From: Symbiodinium natans
Lineage: Eukaryota; Sar; Dinophyceae; Suessiales; Symbiodiniaceae
Reading direction: 5' to 3'
Assembly (NCBI GenBank): GCA_905221605.1
Contig: CAJNDS010002102.1
Coordinates: 1,295,147 to 1,355,146 of the forward strand
Length of the DNA stretch: 60,000 bases
Positions 1 to 13,300 of this stretch are shown one piece after another (within the stretch, counting starts at the first letter, position 1; every line of letters begins with the position of its first letter). Below the pieces are notes generated by a model. It had not been told where the DNA came from. It made no database searches and saw only the letters and a program-made list of their open reading frames with translations. The translations under genes were made by a program, and so were the position numbers.

Positions 1-100
1 AGCTTTTCAAGTGCCTTCAGCGCCGCCTGAATCGCAGCTGAGAAGGTCGCTCGGTCCTGACCAGAGGCTCAGAGGAGCACTCGAGGACGCAACAAGAAGT

Positions 101-177
101 AGGGTTTAGGGTTTAGGGATTAGGGTTTAGGGTTTAGGGTTTAGGGTTTAGGGCTTAGGGCTTAGGGCTTAGGGCTA
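101..177. repeat. Interstitial telomere-type array (TTTAGGG)n
   Basis: About ten consecutive copies of the heptamer TTTAGGG, grading into the variants ATTAGGG and CTTAGGG at the right end. This is the plant/alveolate-type telomere unit, but it is embedded in unique sequence on both sides, so it is an interstitial array, not a chromosome end. Similar short arrays recur through the window on both strands. Confidence 0.9.
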
Positions 178-1309
178 AACTGATCCACTCTGGCACAATA
201 GCAACGGGACGGAACGGCTTTGGCAAATCCATCGCCTTCGCCGTGGCCATGTGCTCTGCTAACTCCTGGAAGCGCTCAGCACTCGACGGCAGACAGGATC
301 AGATTTTAAAAAATCCCGATCCCACTTTCTCCGAAACCTACCAAGCCCAATACCATATCCCAGGCCCCAATCAAGACTGACGGGTGGCAAGGCTCGGGGC
401 GTTCTAAGGGTTGTGGAACTTATGGTCCTTTTTGGGGGTACTACGACAAGGCGGCCCCTAGTATTTAGGGTACCCAAAAAGGGACAATAGTCTAGAGAAT
501 CCACCATATGAACATGCTTTACGACTTCGACGTCTGCTTTCTCGCGCGAGGCTTCTGTCTGTGACCGGTTGGCGCCGATCGATTGGCGCTGTGTGAGACA
601 ATTAAAACCCAGATGGCTTTGCATTGCAAGGCCCCGCAGAATCAGTTTCGCCGCAAGATGCACTCTTGCTCAGCAGCTAGGAGTCTAGGATACTACATCT
701 CCAGGCTCCAAACCCTACACCCATAGCCTATGACTCATAGCTGGATGTCCCAGTCCCGCCATCAGAACACTTCTTGCAGAACGCTGCGGGATTGCAGACT
801 TGATAGGCTCTCAACGATGGACTCTGCCGAGAAGCTGGGCCTCTTTCCTCCTGTGCAGCAGGATTTAAAGCAGGATGTGTTTGCAAAATAATTTGTTGCC
901 ACTCGCCCAGCAGGGCTCCAAGGAATTTCTAGAAGTTTACTTGTTCGACTTTTGCCCACCCAGGGTTGTTGAGGGTTTCGAATCTCACGCACAGGCGGGA
1001 CGGCTTCAGGGGAGCTTGGCAGGATCAGCTCATGACTGGCGCTGTTCGATCTTCTCATCCTGTCCTTGCCATAACTAGGCATTTGAAAACAGCCCAACTT
1101 GTCGTCTAAGCGCTAGCAGATTGTTTCGATGCATTGTCCGACGTGGAAACACGTGGCACGCTGTGCCGTAAGGGAGCCGGGCGGGTGTGGGAGAGTAGTA
1201 CGGGAGTTGGAATTGGCCAGGCTTCACCTGGGCATTCGCTGCTTTCACGCTCCTTTCGCTGCGACCACGGGTTATGCGCCTTTTTTGGCATAACTTCCGC
1301 TCGACTCAC
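178..1309. other. No gene recognised
   Basis: Mixed-composition sequence with only short overlapping open frames on both strands that resemble nothing I know. The two exons at 1310-1502 run towards this stretch on the minus strand, so undetected downstream exons of that gene may lie here. Confidence 0.4.
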
Positions 1310-1502
1310 ATTCGCAGTGATGTCTTCAAGACGTGAACCTAGAGCTGTCTCCAGATCGCCCATCACGACAATCACTGCGATTGCACCCTGAAAAGCTTAA
1401 CACGAAGCCACATTGCATCGTTAAACTGAACGTACCTGCGCTGGCGGGGCCTCCTCGGATCCAGTTGGCCGCCCTGCCAGCCACCTTCACACCGCCAACA
1501 GC
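1310..1502 (-). CDS. Two exons of an unknown gene
   Basis: Two short exons with good splice signals on the minus strand. The upstream exon, 1436-1502, follows a TCTTCCAG acceptor and ends at a GTACGT donor. The downstream exon, 1310-1387, follows TTTTCAG and ends at a GTGAGT donor. The second is exactly 26 codons and contains a hydrophobic stretch (GAIAVIVVMGDLETALG) followed by an acidic segment. The first reads AVGGVKVAGRAANWIRGG. The 48-bp gap between them is very short for an intron, so one pairing may be wrong. I do not recognise the protein. Both exons are called from splice signals and open frame only; there is no family match. Confidence 0.35.
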
Positions 1503-3072
1503 CTGGAAGACAAGGAACGCGCCAGGCATGCGAGCCCCCACAGCCCAAGTAAGACGACTTGAGGCACACCGGAACAAGCAAAACAAGCAACAAAAAAAAT
1601 GACTCTGGAGCTTGGTGAGCTTGCTTCGCTGGCTACGCGTGCCTGACAGCGGGATACTGATGGTTACACTGTTACGCCCTATGTGTGCTACCTGTACTAT
1701 GCGCACTGACCTTCCAGGCGCATGCGCTGAGTCAAAGTTGTTCTTAGTCTCACCCTGAGATGCCCGATCTTCGAACCCAAAGTCCTGAGCCCTCAACAGC
1801 AGAATCCTGTGTCCCTAAACCTTAGAAAGCCTGGTCTGCCAAGGCACCCCTGCGGAGCCCCCGACCACGCCGCCGGAGGCAAAGCCCAAGCCGGAGCCGA
1901 TTGCGGCGGCCACCGGTATGGAAAGGCCTGGGTTTCGAGGGCTTTGAAGATACTTCTGATTTTTTTGGGGGTTCTTAAACAACTAATGGATTACATTTTG
2001 GGTATTTTAACGATAAAGACCCCTTGGCAACCCATGTACCCCTTGGCAGCCCTCAAGTCCTGACAGCCAATGCAGGAAACCCATGGAAACCCCACTTGTG
2101 AAAAGACTCCTTTACAAGTTCCCCTGCTTTTGCCATGGGCCGTATCTATCGGAATCTATCGCAGGAACTGTCCTTAAAGGCCTCGCTACAGTATGCAGCA
2201 TAAAGCTTCAACAAAGCTGCCGAATGTGAAGACTGCTGGTACCAGGCCGACAACCGCACCAACGGTGCCTGCGGCACCATCCAGCCATAGGTTTCGCAGA
2301 AAGTGGCTGCCACCAAGCACCAGACACTGTTGTTACACACAGATACACGGTGATACGCCTTCACCCTTGACCCTCAAACCCCAGACGCTCCTCCTACTGC
2401 TGAGCCAGAGATTGCACCGGTCGTGCTGCCGATCGCCGCGCCAACGGCCCCGGACAGGACCTTGGTACCTGGACAGCGTTTGTTTTTCGCATCCTCCGGG
2501 GCGGCCAAGACAGCGGGACAGTGTTGCCGGATTTGGATTGGATTCCGGAGGTTTGAGGATGTTGCTCAGCGGCACATAAAAGTGTTGCGTGAAGTCCCCC
2601 GGCACGTTTAGGGGCTGCCTATGACATGAACGATGCCCTTGGACTGCTTCATCTGTTGGGTCCAGGGGGGACCTTGGGACCGGAGTTCTGCCAGTTCTGC
2701 CAAGCTTCGAAGCCTCGGCTTCTCCTGCTTGATGTCCTGCAAACATCAAGGAAGCTTAGGGAGCTTTGCAAACATGCACCCTTCTTTCATCGGGGCCGGG
2801 GGCGCTGTAGGCCTTCTGAGTTCGAGCAACCCGGTCCTCCAAGGCCAGCAAGCTCAGGTCGCAGATTGGCTTTGGCGGCTCTTCCTGCTCGGGCGCGCGC
2901 GTGTAAAAAAAAAAAAAGTGACTGGTAGGGCACAGGCAGAGTCACAGTGCCTTGCCTCCTCGATGATCCTGGACTCCAGGGCCTGCAAGCGTTCATGGTT
3001 GACCTTCGACTCCCCAAGGACGATGCACCTCAAAGGTTTTGCCATCAGCCGAGGGCTCTGAGTGGAGAGGGC
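1503..3072. other. No gene recognised
   Basis: Only short overlapping frames on both strands. It holds a 12-base A run near 2906-2918 and otherwise no repeat, RNA or exon that I can support. Confidence 0.4.
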
Positions 3073-3104
3073 ACCCTAAACCCTAAACCCTAAACCCTAA
3101 ACCC
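3073..3104. repeat. Interstitial telomere-type array (CCCTAAA)n
   Basis: Four and a half copies of CCCTAAA, the reverse complement of the unit at 101-177, flanked by unique sequence. Confidence 0.9.
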
Positions 3105-3481
3105 TGTGAAGTCTCCTTGCAGCCCGAGCTCAGGCTCAAGAAGGCCATCATCATCGCGAACCCCACCTTGGTGAGACAGGGGCAATGAGAGCACTTCGTG
3201 TCAACAGCACGTGAGATGCCAAAAATATGGGGGGCTTACGAAGATAGGGGACCCTTAAGAGAGACCCCCAAGCAATAGGATTCCCCTATAACAAGGACCC
3301 AAATAACGTACCCCCTAAAATCGGGAACCACCAGACTTCTAAGGCATCAAAGAGTGCCTTGAAGCTGAAGTTTGGGAAGCCGAGCTGCGGCCAGGAACCA
3401 CAGCACGGAAGACAGCAAGGAGCCTGTGGTTCCCGGCACTTCGAGCGCAGCGGCCGCCTTTTTCAGACAAGGGGAATTTTG

Positions 3482-3527
3482 AGTTTAGGGTTTAAGGTTT
3501 AAGGGTTTAAGGGTTTAAGGGTTTAAG
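3482..3527. repeat. Degenerate telomere-type array, 8-bp variant
   Basis: Starts as TTTAGGG and drifts into TTTAAGGG, repeated about four times. The added A in successive units suggests that the variant unit itself was amplified, not that it decayed independently in each copy. Confidence 0.8.
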
Positions 3528-3799
3528 GGGGGGACATTAGATGGGGATAAAGAAGTTCTGGGGCTTCAAGTTTGGCAGGGTTTGTGCGATTCCGATGCGA
3601 ATGGCGCGAGAGAGTGCAACGGTCCTGCGTCGTCGCCGCGGTGCTGCGAGTGGTGTTCCCCGACACACCTGAGTGCTCCGGCTGTTGTGGATGCTTAGCA
3701 TATGCTAGCAAGACTGAGAAGGACACCACAACCACAAGAGTCCACTCTATGAGACTCTCTTAGACTGTCTGAGACACTTTTTTGAGACTCTCTGAGACC

Positions 3800-4853
3800 C
3801 TGAGGCCCAAGCCGTCTCTGGAGGCGTTCTCCACATTCTCCAGGGCACGGTGAAACAGCTGAAATCGCTCATGCACCTCTTGGCGCGAAATGACGGCTTT
3901 GGCATCCGCTTTCCTTGGCCAATGCGCGATCAGAATCTGAGTTGCACCCAGCACGAGCTAAAGCGCTCACTTCTTGGGTTGAAGAACATGTAAGAACGGC
4001 AAGGTTCTCTGACAATGCGTCATCCAAGGCCTGCATCTGCGCTGCGTGGTACATCTGAAACCGCTCGTGGACCTCTTTTCGTGAAATCGCAGTTTTCGCA
4101 TCTGCTTTCCTCGGCTGCAAGGCGCGGCTGCACACATGTGGAGCCCCTCCAAGCCTCCTACTCGCGAGAGCTCCCCTTTAAAGGGAGCTATATTATGATA
4201 CACTTCCTGCATTTCTTACATCCTGGCAACCCGAGAACGATTTGACGAGCTTCGCTGACAATGCGGCCTCCAAGGTCTGCATCTGTGCCGCATGAAACAA
4301 CTCGAATCGTTCGTGCACCTCTTTGCGGGTCATGACAACGCCCGCATCCATCTTCCTCGGCCACATGCCACACAGCACGGTGCGCTGTCAAAAGATGGCC
4401 GACGCACAGTAGTTACTTGTTCGCCCCGCCCCCACGCCCTTTCTTTCGCAATTCGCGAGCACAAACACAGAGCCAAGCCGCCCATCAATCAACACCTTCA
4501 AGCTGTCGCGGGCTTGTGCTGTCGACAGCATTTCAAGCAAATCGGCCTTCCCCCAAAGAGTGTTCAACTACGCAATCACATCCATCAACTACGGGACAGC
4601 ACAGAGTGGCCTTCGTGGACAGGAATGTCTCGAGCTGCTCGACACGCTTTGCAAGCCTTACGCCGCATTGCTGTGCGATCACAGCAATGAAAATTACCAT
4701 GTCAACCAACCCAGACACGCCCAGAATTACAAAGCAGAGCAGCTGAGCACACTCCTCACAGGCATTGTGTGCCAAAGCCACGTGGGCCCAGGCCAGCAAA
4801 GGCCAGGCAAGCCGCATTGCTCGCAGACAATTCTGACTAACTGCACAATTTGA
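3800..4853 (-). CDS. Gene with one exon repeated three times; membrane segment upstream
   Basis: On the minus strand three tandem blocks encode versions of the same roughly 40-residue segment: about 4240-4362, 3990-4114 and 3800-3920. Each opens with PRKxDA, then (S/T)RxEVHERF, then an FHAAQMQ-like stretch and a DALS/AALS helix. The blocks are about 196-246 bp apart with unrelated sequence between, as expected of a duplicated exon plus its intron. Block 2 follows a TTGCAG acceptor. Upstream, about 4560-4850, an open segment encodes a hydrophobic helix (LLCFVILGVSGLVDMVIF) followed by an amphipathic stretch ending KRVEQLETFLSTK, which could be the membrane-anchored start of the same protein. 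I do not recognise the family. Exon limits are approximate and the link between the membrane part and the repeats is inference. Confidence 0.5.
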
Positions 4854-5777
4854 GCTCGCAAGACAGCAGGAGTTCAGCATGAAGTCCAACGACTCGGCTC
4901 CGCGGAAAGCCACTTCGCCAGTGCTAGAAGAAAAGGCCGTGCCTCAAGGCCTACAGATTTCAGATACATGCCTCCTAAAAGCCTGTGTTGCACCACCCCT
5001 AAGATTCGCGGTTTCGTCCCCACGATTTCTGCAACACGCGAGATCACGCGCGATGTTCCCCAAGCCCAAACCCTTTGAGCTCTCAAAAATCCTTAGAGCT
5101 GTGTGCCATGTTGAAAGAAGGTGTCCTTCAGCAGCCAGCAGCCAGCCTCCTGCACTCGATGCTCTGCCCGATGAGCCTCGAGGGCCTCGAAGCGTGGAAT
5201 GTGAGGCAGATTCAGAAGTTTACGGTTTTCGTCTAAGTAATTGGATTCCCACTATGTCCCGACGCATCTCTCAACCCCGAAGGAGCTCGAAAGACAAGAA
5301 TATACAGCTCATCACGGCCTTCACGGCTTGGGGCTTCTGCCGGATGCGTCGGTAAGCCCGCTTCCCAGCCTTCAGCGCAGCACGCGCGGCGCCGTAGGCG
5401 GCTACTTCGCACCTCATGTCTGCATTGTGGACGCAGAGGCAGAACCTGAGCTGATGGCATTGGTGCTCGCAATACGCAGCTGAACATGCTTGAGTAGTGG
5501 TCCTTACCACGGCTAGTCCTACCTTGACAAAGGGATAACGCTAAGTCATAAAATATCTTTGAACTAAGAGCTCCTCATGCATCTTCCGCTTTGTTTGAGC
5601 TGTGCCAATCCCAGGCGCAGGGTCCAACAGCCGGCCCATTGCATGGCGGAGCTGTCGCCGTGGGCAGACATGGCATCCAGGACTACCTGCCATGTAGGAC
5701 AAGCCGTCGTCGTGGTCGTAGGAGTAGCCGTTGTTACAAGCTATCGTAGTCGTCATCGAAGTAATAGCTACGAGAAG

Positions 5778-6259
<482 letters not shown>

Positions 6260-8333
6260 GAGGTGGCAATGGCAAGGTGTGGCGAGTACACCGTGCTCCT
6301 CAGGTCGAGAGAGAATTGCACCCTGCAGCATGCTGCACTCGACTATGCAGGCGGTGCTCCAAGCACATAATTGGAAACCCCGAATTTCCCGAGAAGTCAA
6401 CTACCGCCCTTATGCCTTATGAACCATCCTCAACCCACCACTGGCAGAGGTCACCTGGATCCCTCCACGCGACACCACTGCTTGCTGCTGCTCGGAGTTG
6501 CAGGCCGCGAGATTCCGCAGCACACCACAACCCATCACCTGCAACCATCATGAGGAATTGCTGTCGCAGCCACAAGCCACAAGCCCAAACTGCAAAGGAA
6601 ACATGCTTTATCATGGGCTTCTCCGATTGCATGCCACTTCTTCTCATCACGCTTCACAATCCACTCAAGTGATTCTGCATTCTCCATTCTCCAGCCTGTC
6701 AATCTGCCTCATCCGCCAACAATTGAACTGGGGTTCTAGCAAACATATAACGAAATCTTATTCTACAGACCCTCCAGCGATTTGGTTCGCGAACATCCTT
6801 TACAAACGCTGGGCTCCAGCAGTATCCGGAAGACCCCCCGGCCTGGAGGTTCGGTACCTCCGGGTGGGCCTGCCGGTTGCTGTGCGTGAATTTACTTAAT
6901 TTACCATTGCACTTTTCGTGTCCTAATATACGAAGAAAGATTTTTACATATACTGATGCATAGATGTCTACTTCCGTTTTGAATAAATAAATAAATATAT
7001 ACATATGTATACATATATATATATATATAATGTAGAGATACATATATATCTATGTATATATATATACATACATATATATATATACATCCATCTATTGGGC
7101 GAGCCATATGAGCATAAAACCGCGCTCTCCAGGCCCTGCTCACTCGTCGTCCTCCATGGCCCGGAGGACCACCTGGATGCCTCCCCGCATGTAGATGTCC
7201 TCTTGACCTCGAAAGGGGTGATCTGATTTTTGGCTGCCATTTTTTTTATACCAAACTTAATGAAAAAGCAACAGCTCGCCTAGGTCCCGAGAGAGGTACC
7301 TCCAAAGAACTTCTTCTGTAACTGGGAAAGGTTCCAAACGGGAAAGCTGTTTGGTGGAGTTCCTGCCAAGAAACTTTAAAGTTTTGAAGGGCATTTTGGG
7401 CTTGGGGCTCACGTCTAGACGGAGCCCTGCAGGTACGCATAAGTCCACTTTTAGCTGCCGAGAAGCTCTCTGCATTGTAGGCGGCGAACTCTTTGAGAGC
7501 CTGACAGCCCAGCTCCTGGCGGCGACAGCCGAGTCTCTCATGTCTCAACTGGTCTGACTGAGGCAACTCCATGTTCGGTTCCAGATTTCTGCAATGCTTC
7601 CGGATGTCCTGGACTGATGCTACGGAAGAATGCCCTCTCATCGCGTCGAGCACTGCCTGCGAAGATGAGCAAGTCTTGGCTGGAATGGCATCCGTGCGGA
7701 TCCGTCAGTACTGTGCTTCAAGCAATGGTGCCTGAGCAGCACCAGATTTGGCTACCTTCCTGAGCACCACGACAAGCGGACTCAGCACACTTCATCATGT
7801 TGCTGCAGATCAAGGCAATGCGACCTCACCATAGTGGCCAAGCGTCTCTTGGCACTTGGCATCACACATGGCAATGCTGCACAAGATCCTGCAAGCTGCC
7901 ATCTGCAGATCTGCCTGCACGGAGGGATTCACCGCGACAGTCGCCGGCAAAAAAAGCCTCTTGCCCCCGACATCCTTGGAACCCGCTACTACGGTAAAGG
8001 GCCTACGCTGTCCCACTGGCCTTGCTCAGATCCAGCCTCATCGCGCCTCAGTGCAAGCTTCGGGCAATCGAACAAGAAACCCAATGGCTCAAAAAGTGCG
8101 TCCCAATCCCTGAACCGTCCAGAAAACCATCCCATCCTCAATGACATCGGCACTCAACATCCTTATCCGCAGTACAGCTCCTTGTATTACATTTTTTCTT
8201 TTTATTGTGGTTACTATTGTCATCACTATTACAGTTCCCTGCTTGGGATAGGCAAGGCGCTTAAAACCGCGTCGACGCCTCCGGCCTCTACCATGGCTGA
8301 ACCAGTGGCAGAGTTGTTGGCAGTGATCCTCAG
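6260..8333. other. No gene recognised; AT microsatellite inside
   Basis: Short frames only. The stretch 6984-7090 is an AT-rich ATAC/ATAT microsatellite. Around 8170-8240 is a T-rich patch. I see no exon or RNA gene that I can defend. Confidence 0.4.
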
Positions 8334-8408
8334 ACTGGGTTAGGGTTTAGGGTTTAGGGTTTAGGGTTTAGGGTTTAGGGTTTAGGGTTTAGGGTTTAGG
8401 GTTTAGGT
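8334..8408. repeat. Interstitial telomere-type array (TTTAGGG)n
   Basis: About ten near-perfect copies of TTTAGGG, one of the longest and cleanest arrays in the window. It lies some 520 bp beyond the stop codon of the MATE-family gene. Confidence 0.95.
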
Positions 8409-8931
8409 TCTTAAGAGGGTTTCGAGACGCCCTCTCCTGCAAACGGCACCCTGCGATCGTCCGAAAGTCCACAAGTCCACACTACTGCGTCGAGGCCAGA
8501 CTACAGATCTCTGCGGATCAGTGTAGCACTAGCTCGTCGACTTAGCCGAGCATCAAATTTGTTTAAACCCGCGCAAGCAGACCAGGGTTGAGGGCATTGT
8601 GTTGCTTAGGGTCGGTTCACCGCTTACGCTTGTCGAAACAGCACGCTGCAGTTGCAGTTGCAGTCCAAGCGCGACTGTCCTGCACAACGGGTTTGTACAG
8701 CCACTCCCACGTCTTGTTTTGGAGACATTTGCCTAGGGTTCAGGGCAGAGTTTAGGGCTATGTGGATTATGTGCTGCTTGTGCATGAAATCTGACGCGGA
8801 CTCTTGATGCCTTGCTGGCTGACGGTCAGGTGCTCAGGATGGCACGCCTGAGTTCTCAGAACTGGCGCTACCAAGGTCGCCGGCCCGGCAAAGCCTTGGG
8901 CGACAAACTCCTGCGACTGCAGTGACTAGGA

Positions 8932-10317
8932 CTAGGAACGGCTCACCAGCGGCACGTTCGCCGCCACGCGCTCAACCCGGACAACGGCTCTTTCGCTTTC
9001 CTTGTTCCAGTCGATGCGCCAAACGGCCACCATGCAGGGAAGGGTGTGGCACAGCTTACCGATGCAATGTGCAGCGCACAGGCCATGCACACTCCACTTG
9101 AACACGAATGCGAAAAGCATTGCGAGAGGAAAACTGACAAAGACGTACCCTCGAATAGCCCATTTGCCACTGATGCTCTGCTGACCGCAAGCAGAAAGAA
9201 CGCCATTGTAGTAGGCCAGAATGGCATCCAGGCCGCTGTACACCAGCATCAGCCAGACCAGCGTGCTAAGCAAGCTGAGAACATCCTCGTCGGTTGTGAA
9301 CATCAGGCCCCACTGTCGAGTGAAGATCAGCAGCACCATCGTCGGCAAACAGATCCAGATAAGAATGAGTCTCAAGCCCGCTCGGCTAGAAATTGCTGCT
9401 TGCTGTGGTTCCTCGGCCCCCAACTGGTTGCCCACCCGCGCGCTGATGGCCATGCGAATGCCGCTAGGAATCTGATAGCACGTCGTCTGGGTAAGCTGAT
9501 ATATGGACAAGGCAGAAAGACAGGTGTCAGGATTCGGAAGCAAGCTGGCGGCAAATGTCAGCGACTCGCCTACGAAGTACTCTGTGTTCATAAAGACACC
9601 AGGAATCGCCACCTCCAGGTAGGGGCCCCAGTCTTTGAAGCCCTGTTTGGTGAAGCCTTTCCAAGAGCTGGCGCAAGTGGAGGAACAGGAAATGTAGGCA
9701 TAGAGAAGACCGGCTTGGAGGGCTGTACTGAGAGTCATCGCCACGCCGGCACCTTCGTAGCGAAAGCGATAAGACATGGCTGCGACCGTCATCGCCGTGT
9801 GCAGGGGAAGCGCCACACCAATGGCCACCAAACGTGGCATGTTGATGTTTTGAGACACCAGCCACATGCCGATGGAACGCTGCATGCCCAGGCATGGTGT
9901 CACAAGCAACACACAGAAGGCATATCGGCCAGCAACGTCGGCAAAGTCCTCCGTCATGTGAAGGGCCAGGAGCAGCGGTCGCATTACAAGCAGCAAGGCC
10001 ACGCAGGGGAGCGAGCCAATTAAGCCAACCAGGATCGCGCGCTGCAGCACCAGGCTCAAGGCTGTGTCATTTCGGGCCCCATGGGCCTGGGAGGCCAGGG
10101 TGGAGATGCCCATGCAAAGTCCCCCCACCACGGAGGTACCCAAGACATTATTGATGCTACTTGAGAGCGTCACAGGGCCCAGAATGCTTTCGCCCAAGTG
10201 CCCTACACAGATCCACGTGACCCACACTGTGCAGCGTTGGAGCAGATTGGCGCCGGCCACTGGGAGGGCAAATTTGAATTGGAGCCACGCCTCTCTCCAA
10301 TGCTCTGCCGAAGTCAT
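8932..10317 (-). CDS. MATE-family (multidrug and toxin extrusion) transporter
   Basis: A single uninterrupted 461-codon frame, the usual full length for a MATE protein. MATE proteins are polytopic membrane antiporters that export organic cations or other small molecules in exchange for protons or sodium. The sequence alternates hydrophobic segments throughout, compatible with about 12 membrane helices. It carries the family's second-half signature in the form RVGNQLGAEEPQQA (usual form RVSNELGAG.P..A) and, in the first half, the helix 2-3 pattern GISTLASQAHGARN (usual STLCSQAFGA). The start is the first ATG of the frame, shortly before the first hydrophobic segment. The gene lacks introns although intron-rich genes lie in the same window, so it may descend from a reverse-transcribed mRNA. 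I found no spliced-leader relic upstream. The substrate cannot be told from sequence. Confidence 0.93.
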   Translation of the reverse strand: MTSAEHWREAWLQFKFALPVAGANLLQRCTVWVTWICVGHLGESILGPVTLSSSINNVLGTSVVGGLCMGISTLASQAHGARNDTALSLVLQRAILVGLIGSLPCVALLLVMRPLLLALHMTEDFADVAGRYAFCVLLVTPCLGMQRSIGMWLVSQNINMPRLVAIGVALPLHTAMTVAAMSYRFRYEGAGVAMTLSTALQAGLLYAYISCSSTCASSWKGFTKQGFKDWGPYLEVAIPGVFMNTEYFVGESLTFAASLLPNPDTCLSALSIYQLTQTTCYQIPSGIRMAISARVGNQLGAEEPQQAAISSRAGLRLILIWICLPTMVLLIFTRQWGLMFTTDEDVLSLLSTLVWLMLVYSGLDAILAYYNGVLSACGQQSISGKWAIRGYVFVSFPLAMLFAFVFKWSVHGLCAAHCIGKLCHTLPCMVAVWRIDWNKESERAVVRVERVAANVPLVSRS

Positions 10318-13300
10318 GGTAAGGAATTATCAGACTCAGAGGCCTACTCAAAACTCCATTTAACTGACCCCTTCATGCACAACATCCTAGCATGTACCTT
10401 TGTGCACCACTTGGTACCCCTGGTTCCGTCTTGAGCGGCTGCAGAGCAGCAAACTTTTCAAAAGCCACACAACACGAGGAGGGACCTCCGCAAGTGGCTG
10501 GGGAGCCTGTCTACGTTGATCCGAGAGTCTTCTCCAAACAGTTCAGTCCAGCCAGCTGCACGCCAATGACTTTGTGGTGTTCCATGGCCTTCACCTGGGC
10601 TGGGGCAACAATTTCGGGCTGCCTTACACCCTACGCACATCAATCATACTGAAGACAAGGGGCAACTGCGGCGATACCTCCTTGGCTAGCCACCTGGCAG
10701 TTTCCGAATGCACACGCCATGCGGACGTCTAGCTGTTCTCCCTGCTCAGAATTTTGGTGGAACGCAGCCAGTGGTACTTCTACGCAGGGGCATAGCTCAG
10801 AGGATTGACTATCAGCAGTCACCGGTAGTCGGTAGTCACTGAGCCCCTGCACTCAATCCGCGGTCCTCGTCTTGGCCATCGCGGTCCATGGCCAAACGCT
10901 TCAGCGACTCACATCCTGCAAACGCTCTCAATTGCTCAGCGCGACCTCTTCAAGCGTTAGCAAGGGCAAACGGGCAATCTGTAAGGATCTGCTACGGGAT
11001 GCTCCGAGTATTCCAATCTCAAACAACACGAAGCCCACATGCCTCTCCAATACTCGTCTAATTCGTCTCTCCCCTTTCAGGCATTGTGCCCCACAGCCCC
11101 AAGTCCTTTCTCCTGCACCTGTGGATTTCCCACGGACGCCTTCATCATCTTCAGCACGTCTTCAACGTCTGTCCTCGGCTGCGGCATGCTGCAGACTGCA
11201 TGAAGACGCGGGGCGGTCATTTTTTGGGCCCACTTATGCAAATACCAACTGTGCTGGAAACGCACTCATGAACGCCGAAAGACCTGGTTACAATGACAAT
11301 ACCATGTATACCAAGTTACCATGAGGCGTAGCATGTCGTTGTCAGCATGAGTACTGTTTTACCATAGTTACAAGTTTCAAGATTTACCAGAGGTTGCACG
11401 ATCTCAGTGTGCTTCTCCAAACTCCCTTCAATGGAAGCTTGATTCTTTCCGACAGCAGGTGGGATAGGTGGGAAAGTGGAACACTGATGTGATGGCGCAT
11501 AAAGATGCGACGGCTCACTTTCTGAAACGTTCCTTTCTTTATTTTCGAGGCCCCGGAATCCAGAGGATTGTTCTTGTGGGGCTTCTTGGAGGTCGCGTGG
11601 CGCTTTCTCAATGTTCCAAAGTATCTGGACATTAAGTTCATGGGCACCCTCTCCTGCACGACGCGCTAACAACTCAATCATGTTTCATGCACTCCCCGTG
11701 AGCTACCCTTGATTCAGGCCACAACTTCAACAGAAAAGATGTGCTGCCCGAGGCTCTGAGAAAGGTCGGTGCTACATGCTATCGCTGGCTCTTCGTTTGG
11801 CCGCCCTTGGTCGGGCAAGCAGATTCAAAGTCTTCGTCATCAAGGATCGTCATGAAGGATCACCCAGTCTAACCCTTTGACCCTCCATGACCCTTGCACA
11901 CTGCGCCTTCCTGCCAATCACACCTCGACAGCCACAGATGGGACAAATGGCCGAACCAAGTGAACCCTTTGCGCATGGGTGGATGCACTGTCGAGACCGG
12001 CGTTTGCTGTGAGTATCACCTCCTGGTTGGATTGCAAAACGCGTGTATGGTTCAGCGATTGGAATGAAGTTTCAGAGCATGCAGAGGGAACACTGGGGGG
12101 TGTTCCTAGAGAAAGCCAAAGCTGTTGCTAACAGCAACCGCAGCAATCTTGAAGTATGTCTGCTACGCTGCTACACCAACTTGCTTGATGCCAAAAGGCG
12201 GGGTGCTATCACCCTGAGAAGCCCAAAGAGACCCTGTTGCCCTTGACCTGAAAGCCCTCTCTTGTCTCAAACCGGCGGCTCCCTGCCCGCCGCGGCCGCG
12301 GCCGGTGACGGCCAATGCGGCCTGAGGCGCGCACGGCTGAGCACCTCAAAGCTTCGGGAGTTGGAGGGGATAAGGGATGTTGGATGGCTCATGTCAAGTT
12401 AAGCAAGCCTGTGGTCTTCATAAAGGTGCCACGGTGTTGTGAGGAGGACATCCACTACAAAACCCCAAGGCGTCCTAACCATCTCGACTGTGCAGCTGGA
12501 AGGCTTCTCAAGAATCTGTGCCGCCACCTCTGCCTTGCGGCTCCGCGGGTGGTGTCTCATGCTGAGAGTTCGGGGTCTTGCCAGTTGCTCCCTTGCGTGC
12601 CCCAGCCGAGTGTAGCAAGACGTCCTTGAATCAAAAGACTCCAACCAGCCGCGGCAGTGAAACATAGTGAAACCTTTTTCTGGTATGTGGGTTCATCGGT
12701 GGACTCGCCCGGTCTCCCACCACTTGGGGTCTATGCATTACGTCTCAGTCGGAGGACGATGTTGCTTCTGAACACGTGGACTCGCCTGGTTGGTGGCGGC
12801 ACTCTCTTGGATGAAGTCGTGAACCGCGGCGCCCATAGCGTCTGTAACCTCAGGTGCTGGCTATCCCTCAACAAGGCATGTCCGCACTCCAGCAAGAACC
12901 CACTAGGATCCACTAGGCACCACATGTTCACCCAGGATTCACACGTTCTGTCTGTCAGGCTTGGCTGCGCAAAGTTCTGAAGCCCTCATAGACGAGGCTT
13001 CCGAGGCGAGCAGCTGAACCTCAAAACCTTAACGCCTCCTCCTTCCATACAGCACCCCCTCCCCTGTGTCAACCCAAGGGGCTGCTATTCTCGGCAGTCG
13101 GGAGGGCCAGGACTTGCTTCTCTTGCTTGAGCTGCTTGCTGCGGAGAGCTGCGCTGGCTGCGCTGGCTACGCTCAACGGGTCCCACACGAAATTGGGGCT
13201 TCAAAGAGGTCTAGGTGGTAAGGGTCTATGTCTAAGCTTGATTCCTTGGGGAGTGGGGGAGTGTGTCCCCCGCATGGCCCGGGGGCTTACTCGCTCATGG

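Noticed and set aside
101-177. Chromosome end (telomere) at the left of the window
   Set aside because: The array is short, not at the edge, and followed by ordinary sequence; many similar arrays occur inside the window.
961-1000. tRNA T-arm-like GGTTTCGAATCTCAC
   Set aside because: No matching stem, anticodon arm or D arm at the required distances.
10318-10450. Spliced-leader relic upstream of the MATE-family gene
   Set aside because: Only seven bases (CTTGAGC, near 10430) match the leader complement; the rest does not.
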